From: Shewanella polaris
Lineage (GTDB): Bacteria; Pseudomonadota; Gammaproteobacteria; Enterobacterales; Shewanellaceae
Direction of reading: 5' to 3'
Assembly: GCF_006385555.1 (NCBI RefSeq)
Contig: NZ_CP041036.1
Location: 2,294,001 to 2,358,000, forward strand
DNA: 64,000 nt
The position numbers were made by a program, and so were the translations under genes. Below the pieces are notes generated by a model that was not told where the DNA came from, did no database searches, and was given only the letters and a program-made list of their open reading frames with translations. This document shows positions 17,720 to 25,685 of this stretch, piece after piece (position 1 is the stretch's first letter; each line of letters opens with the position of its first letter).

Positions 17720-18955
17720 ATGAATAATAATGACCTTAATCAAAATCGTCGTGACTTTCTAACTAAAAGTGCTGTGTTAGCTGCTGCAGCAGGCACCCTA
17801 ACGATGTCTACATCTTCAGCTCAAGCTACAACGGCAGCAGTAGATAAACCTATAGCGGTAGCCGGTTATGTTAAAAAACCTCAAAACCTGACTGACGTTC
17901 TGATGAATGCTCGTAAAATTATGGATACATGTGCAGCTTGCGATATATCTGGTGCAGGTCGTTGTAATGGTAAAGGTCCTTGCGGTGAAACAGTGCCTGG
18001 TATGGGAGGCAAGCGTCTTAGCTTTGTGCGTAACATTGAAGCTTTTGAAGAAGTAAGCCTCAATATGCGAACCGTACATAATATTACTCAACCTAAAACA
18101 GAGATTAATCTATTGGGCGTTAAACTCTCTATGCCAATTCTTACGGGCATAACAGGAGGCCTGACTTATAACATGGGAGCTGCCAATAAACTCGCCTTTG
18201 ATGGTGAAATGATGACTGAAGAAAAATATGCCCGCGGTATTATTCAGGGGGCTGCTAACTCTGGCACCATTGGTTGGGCCGCTGATGGTATAGGGGACCC
18301 ATTAGAAACTTACAAAAGAAGAATGAATGTAGTTCAAGAGTTTAAAGGACGAGCAGTTGCACAAATAAAACCGCGTACTCAAAAGGAAATTTTTGAAAGA
18401 ATTGATATAGTTCAACAAGCAGGTGCTCCTTTCTTTGCTATAGATGTTGACTCTGCCGGTAGAGCCGCACGTGCTTTACCAGGTAAAACCGTTGAACCAA
18501 AGGATCTTAAAAAGCTTAAAGAGATTGTTAATTATGCCAAAATCCCTTTCATTGCTAAAGGTATCATGACAGTTGATGAAGCTCTTATGTGTGCAGAAGC
18601 AGGTTGTGGAGCCATCATTGTTTCTAATCATGGCGGTCGAGTACTAAGTTCTACACCAGCAACAATGCATGTACTTCCATCGATAGTCAAAGCTGTACGT
18701 GACCGTGGTTATAAAATGCCAATTTTGATGGATGGTGGCGTGCGCGACGGCGGCGATGTTCTTAAAGCTCTTGCCTATGGTGCTCAAGCAGTGTTGGTTG
18801 GACGCCCTATGATACGTGCAAGTCTCGGTGGTGGGGTTGAAGGGGTCGAGATGTTGTTCAAACGTTATCATACCGAACTAGTGTCTAGCATGGTGTTAAC
18901 TGGCGTTGCAGATGTCAATAATGTAGACCCATCGATACTCATTCAGGAGGTTTAA
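17720..18955 (+). CDS. Tat-exported FMN-dependent alpha-hydroxy-acid dehydrogenase family protein
   Basis: The N-terminus carries a twin-arginine signal (QNRRDFLTKSA, hydrophobic core, AQA before residue 37), so the folded flavoprotein should reach the periplasm. The body is a FMN-binding TIM barrel of the lactate/glycolate oxidase family: AKGIMTVDEA, the active-site SNHGGRVLSS and a DGGVRDGGDVLKALAYGAQAVLVGRP phosphate-binding segment split over the C-terminal strands. Length is 411, usual for the family plus the signal. Unusual are four cysteines at 71, 74, 82 and 88 (CAAC...RC...PC) before the barrel, which could bind a metal or iron-sulfur cluster. The family's common LD after HGGRQ is replaced. 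The stop overlaps the ATG of the triheme cytochrome by one base, so electrons probably pass to that cytochrome. The substrate, perhaps a 2-hydroxy acid, is inferred. Confidence 0.85.
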   Translation: MNNNDLNQNRRDFLTKSAVLAAAAGTLTMSTSSAQATTAAVDKPIAVAGYVKKPQNLTDVLMNARKIMDTCAACDISGAGRCNGKGPCGETVPGMGGKRLSFVRNIEAFEEVSLNMRTVHNITQPKTEINLLGVKLSMPILTGITGGLTYNMGAANKLAFDGEMMTEEKYARGIIQGAANSGTIGWAADGIGDPLETYKRRMNVVQEFKGRAVAQIKPRTQKEIFERIDIVQQAGAPFFAIDVDSAGRAARALPGKTVEPKDLKKLKEIVNYAKIPFIAKGIMTVDEALMCAEAGCGAIIVSNHGGRVLSSTPATMHVLPSIVKAVRDRGYKMPILMDGGVRDGGDVLKALAYGAQAVLVGRPMIRASLGGGVEGVEMLFKRYHTELVSSMVLTGVADVNNVDPSILIQEV

Positions 18956-19278
18956 TGAAACTCACCACAGCATATCGGGATATATTAGCCGCTGTGGTTG
19001 TCGCGGTTCTGGTGTTGCCAAACGCTTGGGCAACACCATCAGAACAAGATCGGCAATACGGTGGTGGAGGAAAAGGCGGAGTTGTCTTTTCTTATCAAAC
19101 CCATGCAAGAGGAGGTTCTTACATTTGTACTGATTGTCATAGCACTAAAGAACATGAAGCAATATTTGAACCTAAACGTTACAGTTTTACTCTAAAGGAT
19201 CATAATAGTGGGCAATTCTGCTGGAAATGCCACAACGGAGAAATAGCTGAACGTGATTGTAAATCGTGCCATTACTAA
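18955..19278 (+). CDS. Periplasmic triheme c-type cytochrome (c7-like)
   Basis: This 107-residue protein has a signal peptide ending at about AWA (residue 26). Three CxxCH haem sites follow: CTDCH (58-62), CWKCH (89-93) and CKSCH (102-106). Histidines 50, 67 and 83 are placed to be distal ligands. The GGKGGVVFSYQTHA segment before the first haem is typical of the c(7)-type triheme domain found in cytochrome c7 and similar electron-shuttle proteins. It begins in the TAATG overlap with the flavoprotein gene, which indicates translational coupling. It probably carries electrons from the flavoprotein to other periplasmic cytochromes, or the reverse; the direction cannot be seen. Confidence 0.88.
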   Translation: MKLTTAYRDILAAVVVAVLVLPNAWATPSEQDRQYGGGGKGGVVFSYQTHARGGSYICTDCHSTKEHEAIFEPKRYSFTLKDHNSGQFCWKCHNGEIAERDCKSCHY

Positions 19279-19343
19279 TCATTAATTTTCTCTCATGGGC
19301 ATTGTTTTGATGATGCCCATAAGAGATTTTATTTACCCCAATT

Positions 19344-20477
19344 TTAATGAAAAACAATCCACAAACTGGTGGCAACTGAGTACACAAACAACACGCATGC
19401 GAGTGAAGTAAAAGGCTTGCGCTTTAACAGCTTGTGTAATTGGTAAGAACCGCTTTGTGAATATTCTGCTACGGGCATTCCTTGTTGGTAAATATTGATG
19501 CTTTGTCTAAATGATTCGGCATTGGTATACCGCCGATCTGGTTGATTTAAAATGGCTTTATTAATTATCGCGTTAAGTTCGGTGCTTTTTAACATCGAAA
19601 CTTTGCCGTTAGCCACTACACTGCCCGTAAGTAAAAAGTGCAACATCATACCCAGTGAAAATACATCCGATTGTGCGGTACATGCATGCCCTGCCACTTG
19701 TTCAGGTGCGCTCCAATGACGGGTAAATGCTTGAATAACATCTTGAGTATGGTTGTCATCTTCGCTGATTTTTTGTTTATATTTTGAAGCCAGTCCAAGA
19801 TCAATCAACACTAGGTGACCTTGGTCATTGATAATGATATTTTGTGGTTTTAAGTCACCATGAAACAAGTCTTCTCCATGAAGATAACTCACCGCTCGCA
19901 GTAATTGTTCAAATAGATTAAATCTCTGTATTTGATTGAATTTATTATTATCCAACCAAACATCTAAACCGTGGCCATCAATGTAATCCATGACAATACA
20001 AGCATGGCCTAATACTTCAGACACGCCATATATGCTACACACATTCGGATGGTCTAAAGTCATTAAAATGGAGGCTTCATTATAAAAAACGGCTTTTTGC
20101 TGCTGAGTGTTTAAACGATTAGTTCGTAGTATTTTTATGGCTGCTTTATGTATTTTTATATAGCCAGTATCATGATTTTCTAAGCGTTGTTCACCTAGAA
20201 ATACCAGCCCCATACCGCCTGCATTAGAGATTAATTGAGTAATCGTGAAGCCCATTACTTGTTGACCAATCAATTCATCTTGTGAAAAAGGGCTGTGGTT
20301 GGCATATTGTTGAGATAATAATTGGCTGCTTGATAACGGAGTGTCATCAACGGAAAGCATTTTTTCAAGTGCTAGCACTTGTTCACGATAGACTTGTCTT
20401 AATGGTAATAAGCGCTGTTGTTGTTCTGTTTTAGATAAACTGGCCAACTCACTATATAGGGCAACAATATCAATCAT
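19344..20477 (-). CDS. Membrane-anchored Ser/Thr protein kinase (PknT-like)
   Basis: The 377 residues hold a eukaryotic-type kinase domain at about 75-340. The glycine loop is NAGGMG (85-90), the ATP lysine is K115 in AAIKIL, the catalytic loop is HGDLKPQN (206-213; HGD in place of HRD) and the metal site is DLG (226-228; in place of DFG). SAPEQ and SDVFSLGMM mark the activation and F-helix regions. A single membrane helix ends the protein (about 353-375), leaving almost nothing outside. The 5' end overlaps the sigma-factor gene by 8 bases. This pairing matches the ECF43/PknT arrangement, where the kinase activates its sigma factor by phosphorylation. The roughly 75-residue N-terminal extension may dock that partner; this is inference. 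Confidence 0.9.
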   Translation of the reverse strand: MIDIVALYSELASLSKTEQQQRLLPLRQVYREQVLALEKMLSVDDTPLSSSQLLSQQYANHSPFSQDELIGQQVMGFTITQLISNAGGMGLVFLGEQRLENHDTGYIKIHKAAIKILRTNRLNTQQQKAVFYNEASILMTLDHPNVCSIYGVSEVLGHACIVMDYIDGHGLDVWLDNNKFNQIQRFNLFEQLLRAVSYLHGEDLFHGDLKPQNIIINDQGHLVLIDLGLASKYKQKISEDDNHTQDVIQAFTRHWSAPEQVAGHACTAQSDVFSLGMMLHFLLTGSVVANGKVSMLKSTELNAIINKAILNQPDRRYTNAESFRQSINIYQQGMPVAEYSQSGSYQLHKLLKRKPFTSLACVLFVYSVATSLWIVFH

Positions 20478-21081
20478 CAGTTAACTTTGCTCTAAGCCAA
20501 ACCGTAGCAAACTTTAAATCGTTATCGACGGTTCTTGATGATAACGCCAACATATCTGCTATTTGTTGATGTGACACCATGGCAAAATTTTTCAATTCAA
20601 ATACTTCAGCTTGTCTTGGATGGGATTGTTGTAGTAACTCTAATGCTGAGGAAAGTGCCAGACTTTCGGTCCAATTAGGTAACACTATTTCTGAGTCTAA
20701 TAATTGTGAATGTAAAAAATCGTATTTAGCCTGTTGATGCTCCACAAGTGATTTATGCGGCTTACCAAACAGCAAATGCCAAACTGACACGCGCACATAA
20801 TCAAAAAAATGTTGGCGGCTTTCAAATGGTTGCTCGTCATTACGCCAACGATGCAATTTAACCACTGATTCGTTCGCTAACTCAGTAATAGAAGCATCAT
20901 GTAAAATGGTCTCATTAGGTTGATGTTTAGAGAGATATTTTTCAACAATAGCTCGAATATCTTGGTAAGCGTAAGTAAGAAACTCTTCGCTTTGGTGTTT
21001 ATCTCTATTTTGCCAACCCACTAATAATTCAGTGGCGTTGTTTAACTCTCTAATTGACACAATTATCCCTATCTTCAACAT
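20470..21081 (-). CDS. ECF-type sigma factor paired with a Ser/Thr kinase (EcfP-like)
   Basis: This protein of up to 203 residues resembles the ECF-like sigma group of TIGR02999/ECF43. A sigma-2 domain spans about 25-100 (ELANESVVKLHRW, FFDYVRVSVWHLLF) and a sigma-4 domain about 125-198 (RQAEVFELKNFAMVSHQQIADMLALSSRTVDNDL). The acidic DAED stretch that normally precedes the LVQETFLR helix is replaced by DASIT-E, with Thr66 just before ELANES. In Vibrio EcfP a threonine in this same region (T63) is phosphorylated by PknT to allow core RNA polymerase binding. No anti-sigma factor is nearby. A GTG at 21060, with AGGGAT upstream, is an alternative start and would shorten the protein by seven residues. 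Confidence 0.85.
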   Translation of the reverse strand: MLKIGIIVSIRELNNATELLVGWQNRDKHQSEEFLTYAYQDIRAIVEKYLSKHQPNETILHDASITELANESVVKLHRWRNDEQPFESRQHFFDYVRVSVWHLLFGKPHKSLVEHQQAKYDFLHSQLLDSEIVLPNWTESLALSSALELLQQSHPRQAEVFELKNFAMVSHQQIADMLALSSRTVDNDLKFATVWLRAKLTDD

Positions 21082-21143
21082 TTTTTAACAAACCAATTAT
21101 CATCTACTTCATCCTCAATTACTAGTAATTACAGTATTTTAAG

Positions 21144-21836
21144 TTAGCTCTGTTGTAACGGTTGTAACATGTTGAGGTTAATGATGGTCAATTCTTGCTT
21201 CAAAGTGAAAGTATCAATCCAGTAGCGATTATGATGACGAGTGACTCCTTCGACCGAGCTGTGTCCATGCACCACAAAATCAACCTCATCAATAGCAACA
21301 CAGCTATTTAGTTGATGCAGTGGCCGGCTCCATAAAATGTGCCAGATGTCTTCATCCGACAATGCCCCACTTTGTAGGGTTTTCCAGTTATGCGTAGCAG
21401 ACGCATGACTTATTCCAACAGATTTACCATTTACAACAATTGTTCGGGTTAATGGCATCATAATATCAATCATGGTTTTCCAGCGGATTAATAAGTCAAA
21501 GCGTTGCATATGCTGCGATAACCAGTCCCCGCCTTTTTGGCGTAAACAATCCCAATAACTTGCACACTGAAAACCCAATAAAAACAGTTGTTCATGATTA
21601 CCCATTACCGCAAAAAACCACTTCTTAGTGAGTAGATTTAAACACTCAATACTCTGTTCACCTTTGCTGATCAAATCTCCGGTGCAAAACAAACGGTCAG
21701 TGTTAAAGTTAAAACCCTGTGCCAGTAATTGTTCATACAGCAGGTTAATTTGGCCATGAATATCGCCAACAATATAGTCTTTTCCCACTAGGTTAGCCGA
21801 ATTATAAATATGCTGTTTACGAGGTTTAAATTGCAT
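21144..21836 (-). CDS. PPP-type serine/threonine phosphatase / metallophosphoesterase
   Basis: The 230 residues show the three metal motifs of the PrpA/PphA-like phosphatase family: GDIHG (about 25-29), GDLISKG (the GDxxDRG equivalent) and GNHEQ. Later histidines lie in ISHASATHNW and VHGHSS. All residues expected to bind the two metal ions are present, so an active cytoplasmic phosphatase is likely. It lies 62 bases upstream of the ECF sigma gene in the same direction, so it could be the enzyme that removes the kinase's phosphate. It could instead be a diadenosine-polyphosphate hydrolase or a general phosphatase. The GDLISKG variant departs from the canonical DRG, which is worth noting. Confidence 0.85.
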   Translation of the reverse strand: MQFKPRKQHIYNSANLVGKDYIVGDIHGQINLLYEQLLAQGFNFNTDRLFCTGDLISKGEQSIECLNLLTKKWFFAVMGNHEQLFLLGFQCASYWDCLRQKGGDWLSQHMQRFDLLIRWKTMIDIMMPLTRTIVVNGKSVGISHASATHNWKTLQSGALSDEDIWHILWSRPLHQLNSCVAIDEVDFVVHGHSSVEGVTRHHNRYWIDTFTLKQELTIINLNMLQPLQQS

Positions 21837-21894
21837 AAACGCTAAGCCTTAAAAAAGTAGCCAGTCAGTAACGGGCTACTTGAACAATGACGAA

Positions 21895-22488
21895 CTACTT
21901 TTGAACCAATTGAGCCCATAATGCATGATTTGTTTTGTAGCCGGGTTTAATCGTTGCAATGACCACCAGTACCAAGCTGACTAAAAACAAGTAAAAGCCA
22001 ATATCGGCATACTTCAATCCTTCTGCGGCGACTCTAATAATGTCTTTTGTTCTTGCACCACCAAACATTTGTGCTGTTTGAAATATATCTGCAATTTGTT
22101 GATATACGGTATAAGTAATCGACAATAAAAGTAACAGTAATAAACCACGAGAAATTGACTGCTTAACACCAAATAAGTGACTCAACAAAGCAATAATAGT
22201 CACCAAATATAACCAGGTCGGGGTGATATCACTTAACGGCACGCTGCTTCCCATCATATTCATTAGCGGGAAAAATGTACTTAACAACATAAATGCTAAA
22301 CAAAATACTGCAAAAAAGTTCATCAATTTAATGCCAGCAGGATCGACGGCTAATGCCCGTTCTTTAGTATTGGAAAGCGAAGATTTAGCCTGCTCAAATG
22401 CTTGAGATTGTTGTAAATCATGAGTTAACTGCCCTGCAGTCCTTTTGGCTTCGTTGGCTAAGTCGAAGGCTTTATCTTTTAATGACAT
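21895..22488 (-). CDS. Membrane protein of unknown function
   Basis: The 197 residues begin with a charged, helical cytoplasmic region of about 50 residues rich in Gln, Ala and Lys. About four hydrophobic segments follow (near 53-73, 85-107, 112-130 and 160-182). I recognise no family or catalytic motif. An NEAKRTAGQLTHDLQQSQAFEQAK-type stretch suggests a coiled coil. The gene lies between a lipoprotein gene and the phosphatase, all in one direction with gaps of about 60 bases, so the five genes 22872 to 19344 may share transcription. AAGGAAT precedes the ATG. Confidence 0.7.
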   Translation of the reverse strand: MSLKDKAFDLANEAKRTAGQLTHDLQQSQAFEQAKSSLSNTKERALAVDPAGIKLMNFFAVFCLAFMLLSTFFPLMNMMGSSVPLSDITPTWLYLVTIIALLSHLFGVKQSISRGLLLLLLLSITYTVYQQIADIFQTAQMFGGARTKDIIRVAAEGLKYADIGFYLFLVSLVLVVIATIKPGYKTNHALWAQLVQK

Positions 22489-22545
22489 CGTTATTCCTTT
22501 CTTTGTTCACTTTTGCTAATTAGCAGTTGGATGACGTATAAAATC

Positions 22546-22872
22546 TTATAGTTGCAGTGTGTTAGCAGCTAACAAGTCTCTGTCTAAACTGATGTCATCT
22601 TTTTCCGCCAACTCCATAACGTAATCAAGCTCGCATTCATTCATGGTTTCATTTTGTGAATCTGTCATTTGCTTGGTATTACGTTTAACACCCGCTACTT
22701 TGAAGCACGTATTTAACATTTTCATTTTTGCTTCAAAATTAAGTGAGTTGTTCCAATTATTGATCCAAGTCAGTTGATCTTCTTCCGACGAGCTACCACA
22801 ACCCACTAACACCAATGCACTTAAACCAAAAATCACGCCTGTTTTTACATTGTTTTTAATAGTCGATTTCAT
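22546..22872 (-). CDS. Small lipoprotein of unknown function
   Basis: The 108 residues start with a lipoprotein signal: MKSTIKNNVK, a hydrophobic core and a LVGC lipobox with the modified cysteine at about residue 25. The mature part is acidic and includes two further cysteines (LNTCFKV, NECELD) that could form a disulfide in the periplasm. The residue after the cysteine is Gly, not Asp, so export to the outer membrane is expected. I do not recognise the family. It is the first of the same-direction genes leading to the kinase cluster. A GGGAAT stretch before the ATG can serve as ribosome site. Confidence 0.75.
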   Translation of the reverse strand: MKSTIKNNVKTGVIFGLSALVLVGCGSSSEEDQLTWINNWNNSLNFEAKMKMLNTCFKVAGVKRNTKQMTDSQNETMNECELDYVMELAEKDDISLDRDLLAANTLQL

Positions 22873-23192
22873 TTTATTCCCTTTTTTATTTATAAATATT
22901 CATTCAATATTCGATAGGGATTAGCTTATAGAAATGAGGAAAAATGATGAGTGACGTAAAAAGAAATTATTTACGCAAAAAAGATTAGTTATAAATATTA
23001 ACGGCAAACAATCGAAAACTAAATGTGTTCATCGCTAACACTAGTGTGAACAAAGATATGATGATGTTGGGGCAATACAAGCAAAGGATATTTTGATTTA
23101 TATATAGATAAGCAAACCTGAAATGGTGCTAGTGTTTCGTTAGCACTAGCACCGCTTCAGGATATTCAATATTAACTTAAACTGAAGTTATA
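22873..23192. other. Intergenic region with a hairpin after the flavin oxidoreductase
   Basis: This gap holds the lipoprotein promoter and the 3' flank of the flavin oxidoreductase gene. A 10-bp inverted repeat (GGTGCTAGTG, 23125-23134; CACTAGCACC, 23144-23153) lies 40 bases past the oxidoreductase stop and may be its terminator, although the T tract is poor. No gene was found. Confidence 0.45.
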
Positions 23193-24293
23193 TTAGCTTG
23201 GACTGTACTCTGGGTAATCAGTTAAGCCTTTTTCACCGCCGCCAAATAATGTCTCTGGGTTGTGCGGCGCCAGAGGATAACCATGCTTTATGCGGTTTGG
23301 TAAATCAGGATTAGACACAAAAGGTCGACCAAAACCAATCATATCCGCTAGGCCATCATTTATTGCCTGCGCACCTTTTTCACCGTTGTAACGTCCAGCA
23401 TAAATAAGTACACCATGATAAGCTGCTCGAACAGAATCTTTAAATTCTTCAGGTGTCTCTGGAGCATCATCCCAATCGACTTCTGCAAAATGGATGTAAA
23501 CAACATTTAGGCTGTTAAGCAATACCGCTGCTGCGGTGTAGGTTTCAATTGGTGTTGCATCAACGGTACCATTTAATGATGTGAATGGCGCAAGGCGCAC
23601 ACCTACACGATCGGCACCAATGGCATCTGTCATTGCGGCCACTACTTCACCAAGAAAACGCAGGCGGTTTTCGATACTGCCACCATATTCATCGGTTCTT
23701 GTATTGGCTTCAGAATCAATAAATTGGTTAATTAAATATCCGTTTGCCGCATGCAATTCTATGCCATCAAAACCCGCTTCAATTGCATTTAATGCTGCTT
23801 GACGGTACTCACCAATAACCAGCTTAATATCTGCTTTGGTCATTTCTCGTGGCACGACAACATCAACAAAACCAGGGGCATCAGTACCGTTATCAACAAA
23901 CACTTTTACATTTTTTGCTTTTAAAGCACATGACGAAATAGGCTGTTCACCATTGATATTATCTGGATGGCTTACACGACCAACATGCCATAATTGCGCA
24001 AACATAACGCCGCCTTTTGCATGCACAGCTTTAGTGACTTTTTGCCATCCTGCTATTTGTTCGGGAGAATAAATGCCCGGTGTCCAGGCATAGCCTTGGC
24101 CCATAGCTGAAATCTGGGTGCCTTCGGAAACAATAAGGCCTGCCGATGCACGTTGCGCATAATATTTAGCCATTATGTCATTGGCAACATTACCTGGCTG
24201 AGTAGATCGTGAACGCGTCATTGGCGGCATAACAATACGATTCTTTAATGAGAGTTTACCCAGTTGTATTGGTTGAAATAATGGATCTTTCAT
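23193..24293 (-). CDS. Old-yellow-enzyme family NADH:flavin oxidoreductase (NemA-like)
   Basis: From the ATG at 24293 the protein has 366 residues and begins MKDPLFQPIQLGKLSLKNR, the standard OYE start. An AGGA site lies 9 bases before it, so the extra 41 residues of the longer frame are rejected. MPPMTRSR, the QLWHVGR active-site stretch, ELHAANGYLINQF, and the late phosphate-binding ADMIGFGRPF all fit FMN-dependent enoate/nitro reductases such as NemA and XenA. These enzymes reduce activated alkenes, maleimides, nitro-aromatics or nitrate esters with NAD(P)H. The canonical H-x-x-N is present as HAAN. The gene stands alone; no NemR-type repressor is adjacent. Confidence 0.93.
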   Translation of the reverse strand: MKDPLFQPIQLGKLSLKNRIVMPPMTRSRSTQPGNVANDIMAKYYAQRASAGLIVSEGTQISAMGQGYAWTPGIYSPEQIAGWQKVTKAVHAKGGVMFAQLWHVGRVSHPDNINGEQPISSCALKAKNVKVFVDNGTDAPGFVDVVVPREMTKADIKLVIGEYRQAALNAIEAGFDGIELHAANGYLINQFIDSEANTRTDEYGGSIENRLRFLGEVVAAMTDAIGADRVGVRLAPFTSLNGTVDATPIETYTAAAVLLNSLNVVYIHFAEVDWDDAPETPEEFKDSVRAAYHGVLIYAGRYNGEKGAQAINDGLADMIGFGRPFVSNPDLPNRIKHGYPLAPHNPETLFGGGEKGLTDYPEYSPS

Positions 24294-24774
24294 AATGTAT
24301 TCCTGCTTACTGGCTAACGTAAATAAATTCAATTTGGTATTCATTGGATCGACAATAAAAACGATATAGCTTGTACAACCTTCACGGCCCAAGCATCTCA
24401 GCCGACTTTTCCACAACGAGCGTTAATGTCATTACAAGCGCGATACATGTCTTCGACGAAAGGGAATATGGCTGCATCAGTGAAAACGATCAAATGTGGC
24501 TATTGATGACGCCTTATTTCCTGTGACAATATACAACTCACAAGCTAAAACATTAAATTATCAAATATTATCATTTAAATAATTTTTTGTTATAGCTGGG
24601 CAAATGTAAACATCCTTTGTGAAGCAAACATTTGATTAAGTCTGGCTCAACTCGTTTATCTAATGGCCTATTAAACAATAAAATAATCTACCCAATAAAC
24701 GACTGATATAATTAATTATAAGGGTTTAACAAAAAGCGTTTTACAACCAATCGAGGCGCCAATATTGTCGATTG

Positions 24775-24786
24775 TGATCTACATCA
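24775..24786 (+). promoter_or_regulatory. FNR/CRP-like half-palindrome upstream of the yjjI remnant
   Basis: TGAT-CTAC-ATCA matches the TGAT-N4-ATCA core of an FNR (EtrA in Shewanella) site and also resembles a CRP site (TGTGATCTACATCA). It lies 116 bases before the ATG of the truncated glycyl-radical gene, a family usually expressed without oxygen. The remaining 24294-24901 region has no gene that I can support. Confidence 0.4.
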
Positions 24787-24901
24787 TCGGGTTTCCATTC
24801 TATCAATGGCGGCTTCTGCTATTTTCAGTGTTTAAAACCAATCTCACTGGGTAGATTGGTTGATATCAATAGACATTAGTCATTTAAAAGTGAGCTTCAA
24901 C

Positions 24902-25603
24902 ATGGCATTACCCGATAACATTATGCAAATATTGACGCACCCTCAACTTTCTCCTAAGCAAAAATCCAATTACTTGGCGCTAGAGGTTGAAAATAGTCTG
25001 CCGTATGTCGCGATGTCTGAAGTGGTGAGTAATGCGATGCAAGAAGGGGGTATTTGCGACATGTTTGAAGGTCACGCGCCGTTTAAACCGCGTTATGTAT
25101 TGCCAGATTATGCTAAATACCTCAAGCAAGGCTCGGAACATTTAGAAATGTCGCCAGCCGAAGATTTTGATGATGCATTAAACTCGCTAATGGTGCTTTA
25201 TCATCACGTACCATCGGTAACCAATATCCCCGTTTTTTTAGGTCAATTAGATGTGCTATTAATGCCATTTGTGTCTGGGGTTAGTACCGATGATATTTAT
25301 CGTAAATTAAAACGTTTTTGGATCTTACTCGACAGAACCCTACCCGATGCGTTTATGCATGTGAATATTGGCCCTATCGATAACATTATTAGCCGGCCCC
25401 TATTGCGAGTGGATGCTGAGTTAATGCAAATTGCACCTATATTAACGTTTCTGTACTACCCAAAGATAACGCCTGATGATTTATTACTGGTAGCGACCAC
25501 CAATATTCGTCTGTGCAATAAGCCTCATCTTGCCAATTACCCGTTACATGCCGACACTTTCGATAAGCGTGGCTTTGGAATTGTCAGTTGTTTTCTGAGA
25601 TGA
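24902..25603 (+). pseudogene. yjjI: YjjI-type glycyl-radical enzyme, truncated remnant
   Basis: The ATG at 24902 opens 233 codons starting MALPDNIMQILTHPQLS. Motifs such as CDMFEGHAPFKPRYVLPDY, YLKQGSE, SLMVLYHHVPSVT and GQLD match the N-terminal half of the YjjI family (DUF3029), whose E. coli member I recall as a little over 500 residues. The frame ends at VSCFLR, where full-length members continue into the catalytic cysteine loop and the C-terminal glycine-radical domain. The missing half is not in the following bases: a hairpin terminator starts 19 bases later and then the opposite-strand reductase operon. No activase gene (YjjW) is present. It is probably a deletion relic of an inactive gene, although the short protein could still be made. 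Confidence 0.75.
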
Positions 25604-25621
25604 ATAGTCTTATCTTTTTGC

Positions 25622-25659
25622 AGAAAAAAATGCCCTCTCAGATTTGTCTGAGAGGGCAT
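25622..25659 (-). terminator. Rho-independent terminator of the phs operon
   Basis: A perfect 13-bp stem (25630-25642 with 25647-25659) closes on TTTG and, on the minus strand, is followed by seven T's. It lies just past the last gene of the reductase operon (stop at 25686). On the plus strand it also follows the yjjI remnant but lacks a T tract there. Confidence 0.85.
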
Positions 25660-25685
25660 TAACTAAATCATGTAGTTAACGTAAT

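Noticed and set aside
24294..24416. N-terminal extension of the old-yellow-enzyme gene
   Set aside because: The extra 41 residues are not typical of the family, and the ATG at 24293 begins with the conserved MKDPLFQPIQLG and has AGGA upstream.
25630..25659. Terminator belonging to the yjjI remnant
   Set aside because: The T run lies on the minus-strand side, so it serves the phs operon; plus-strand action is unlikely.
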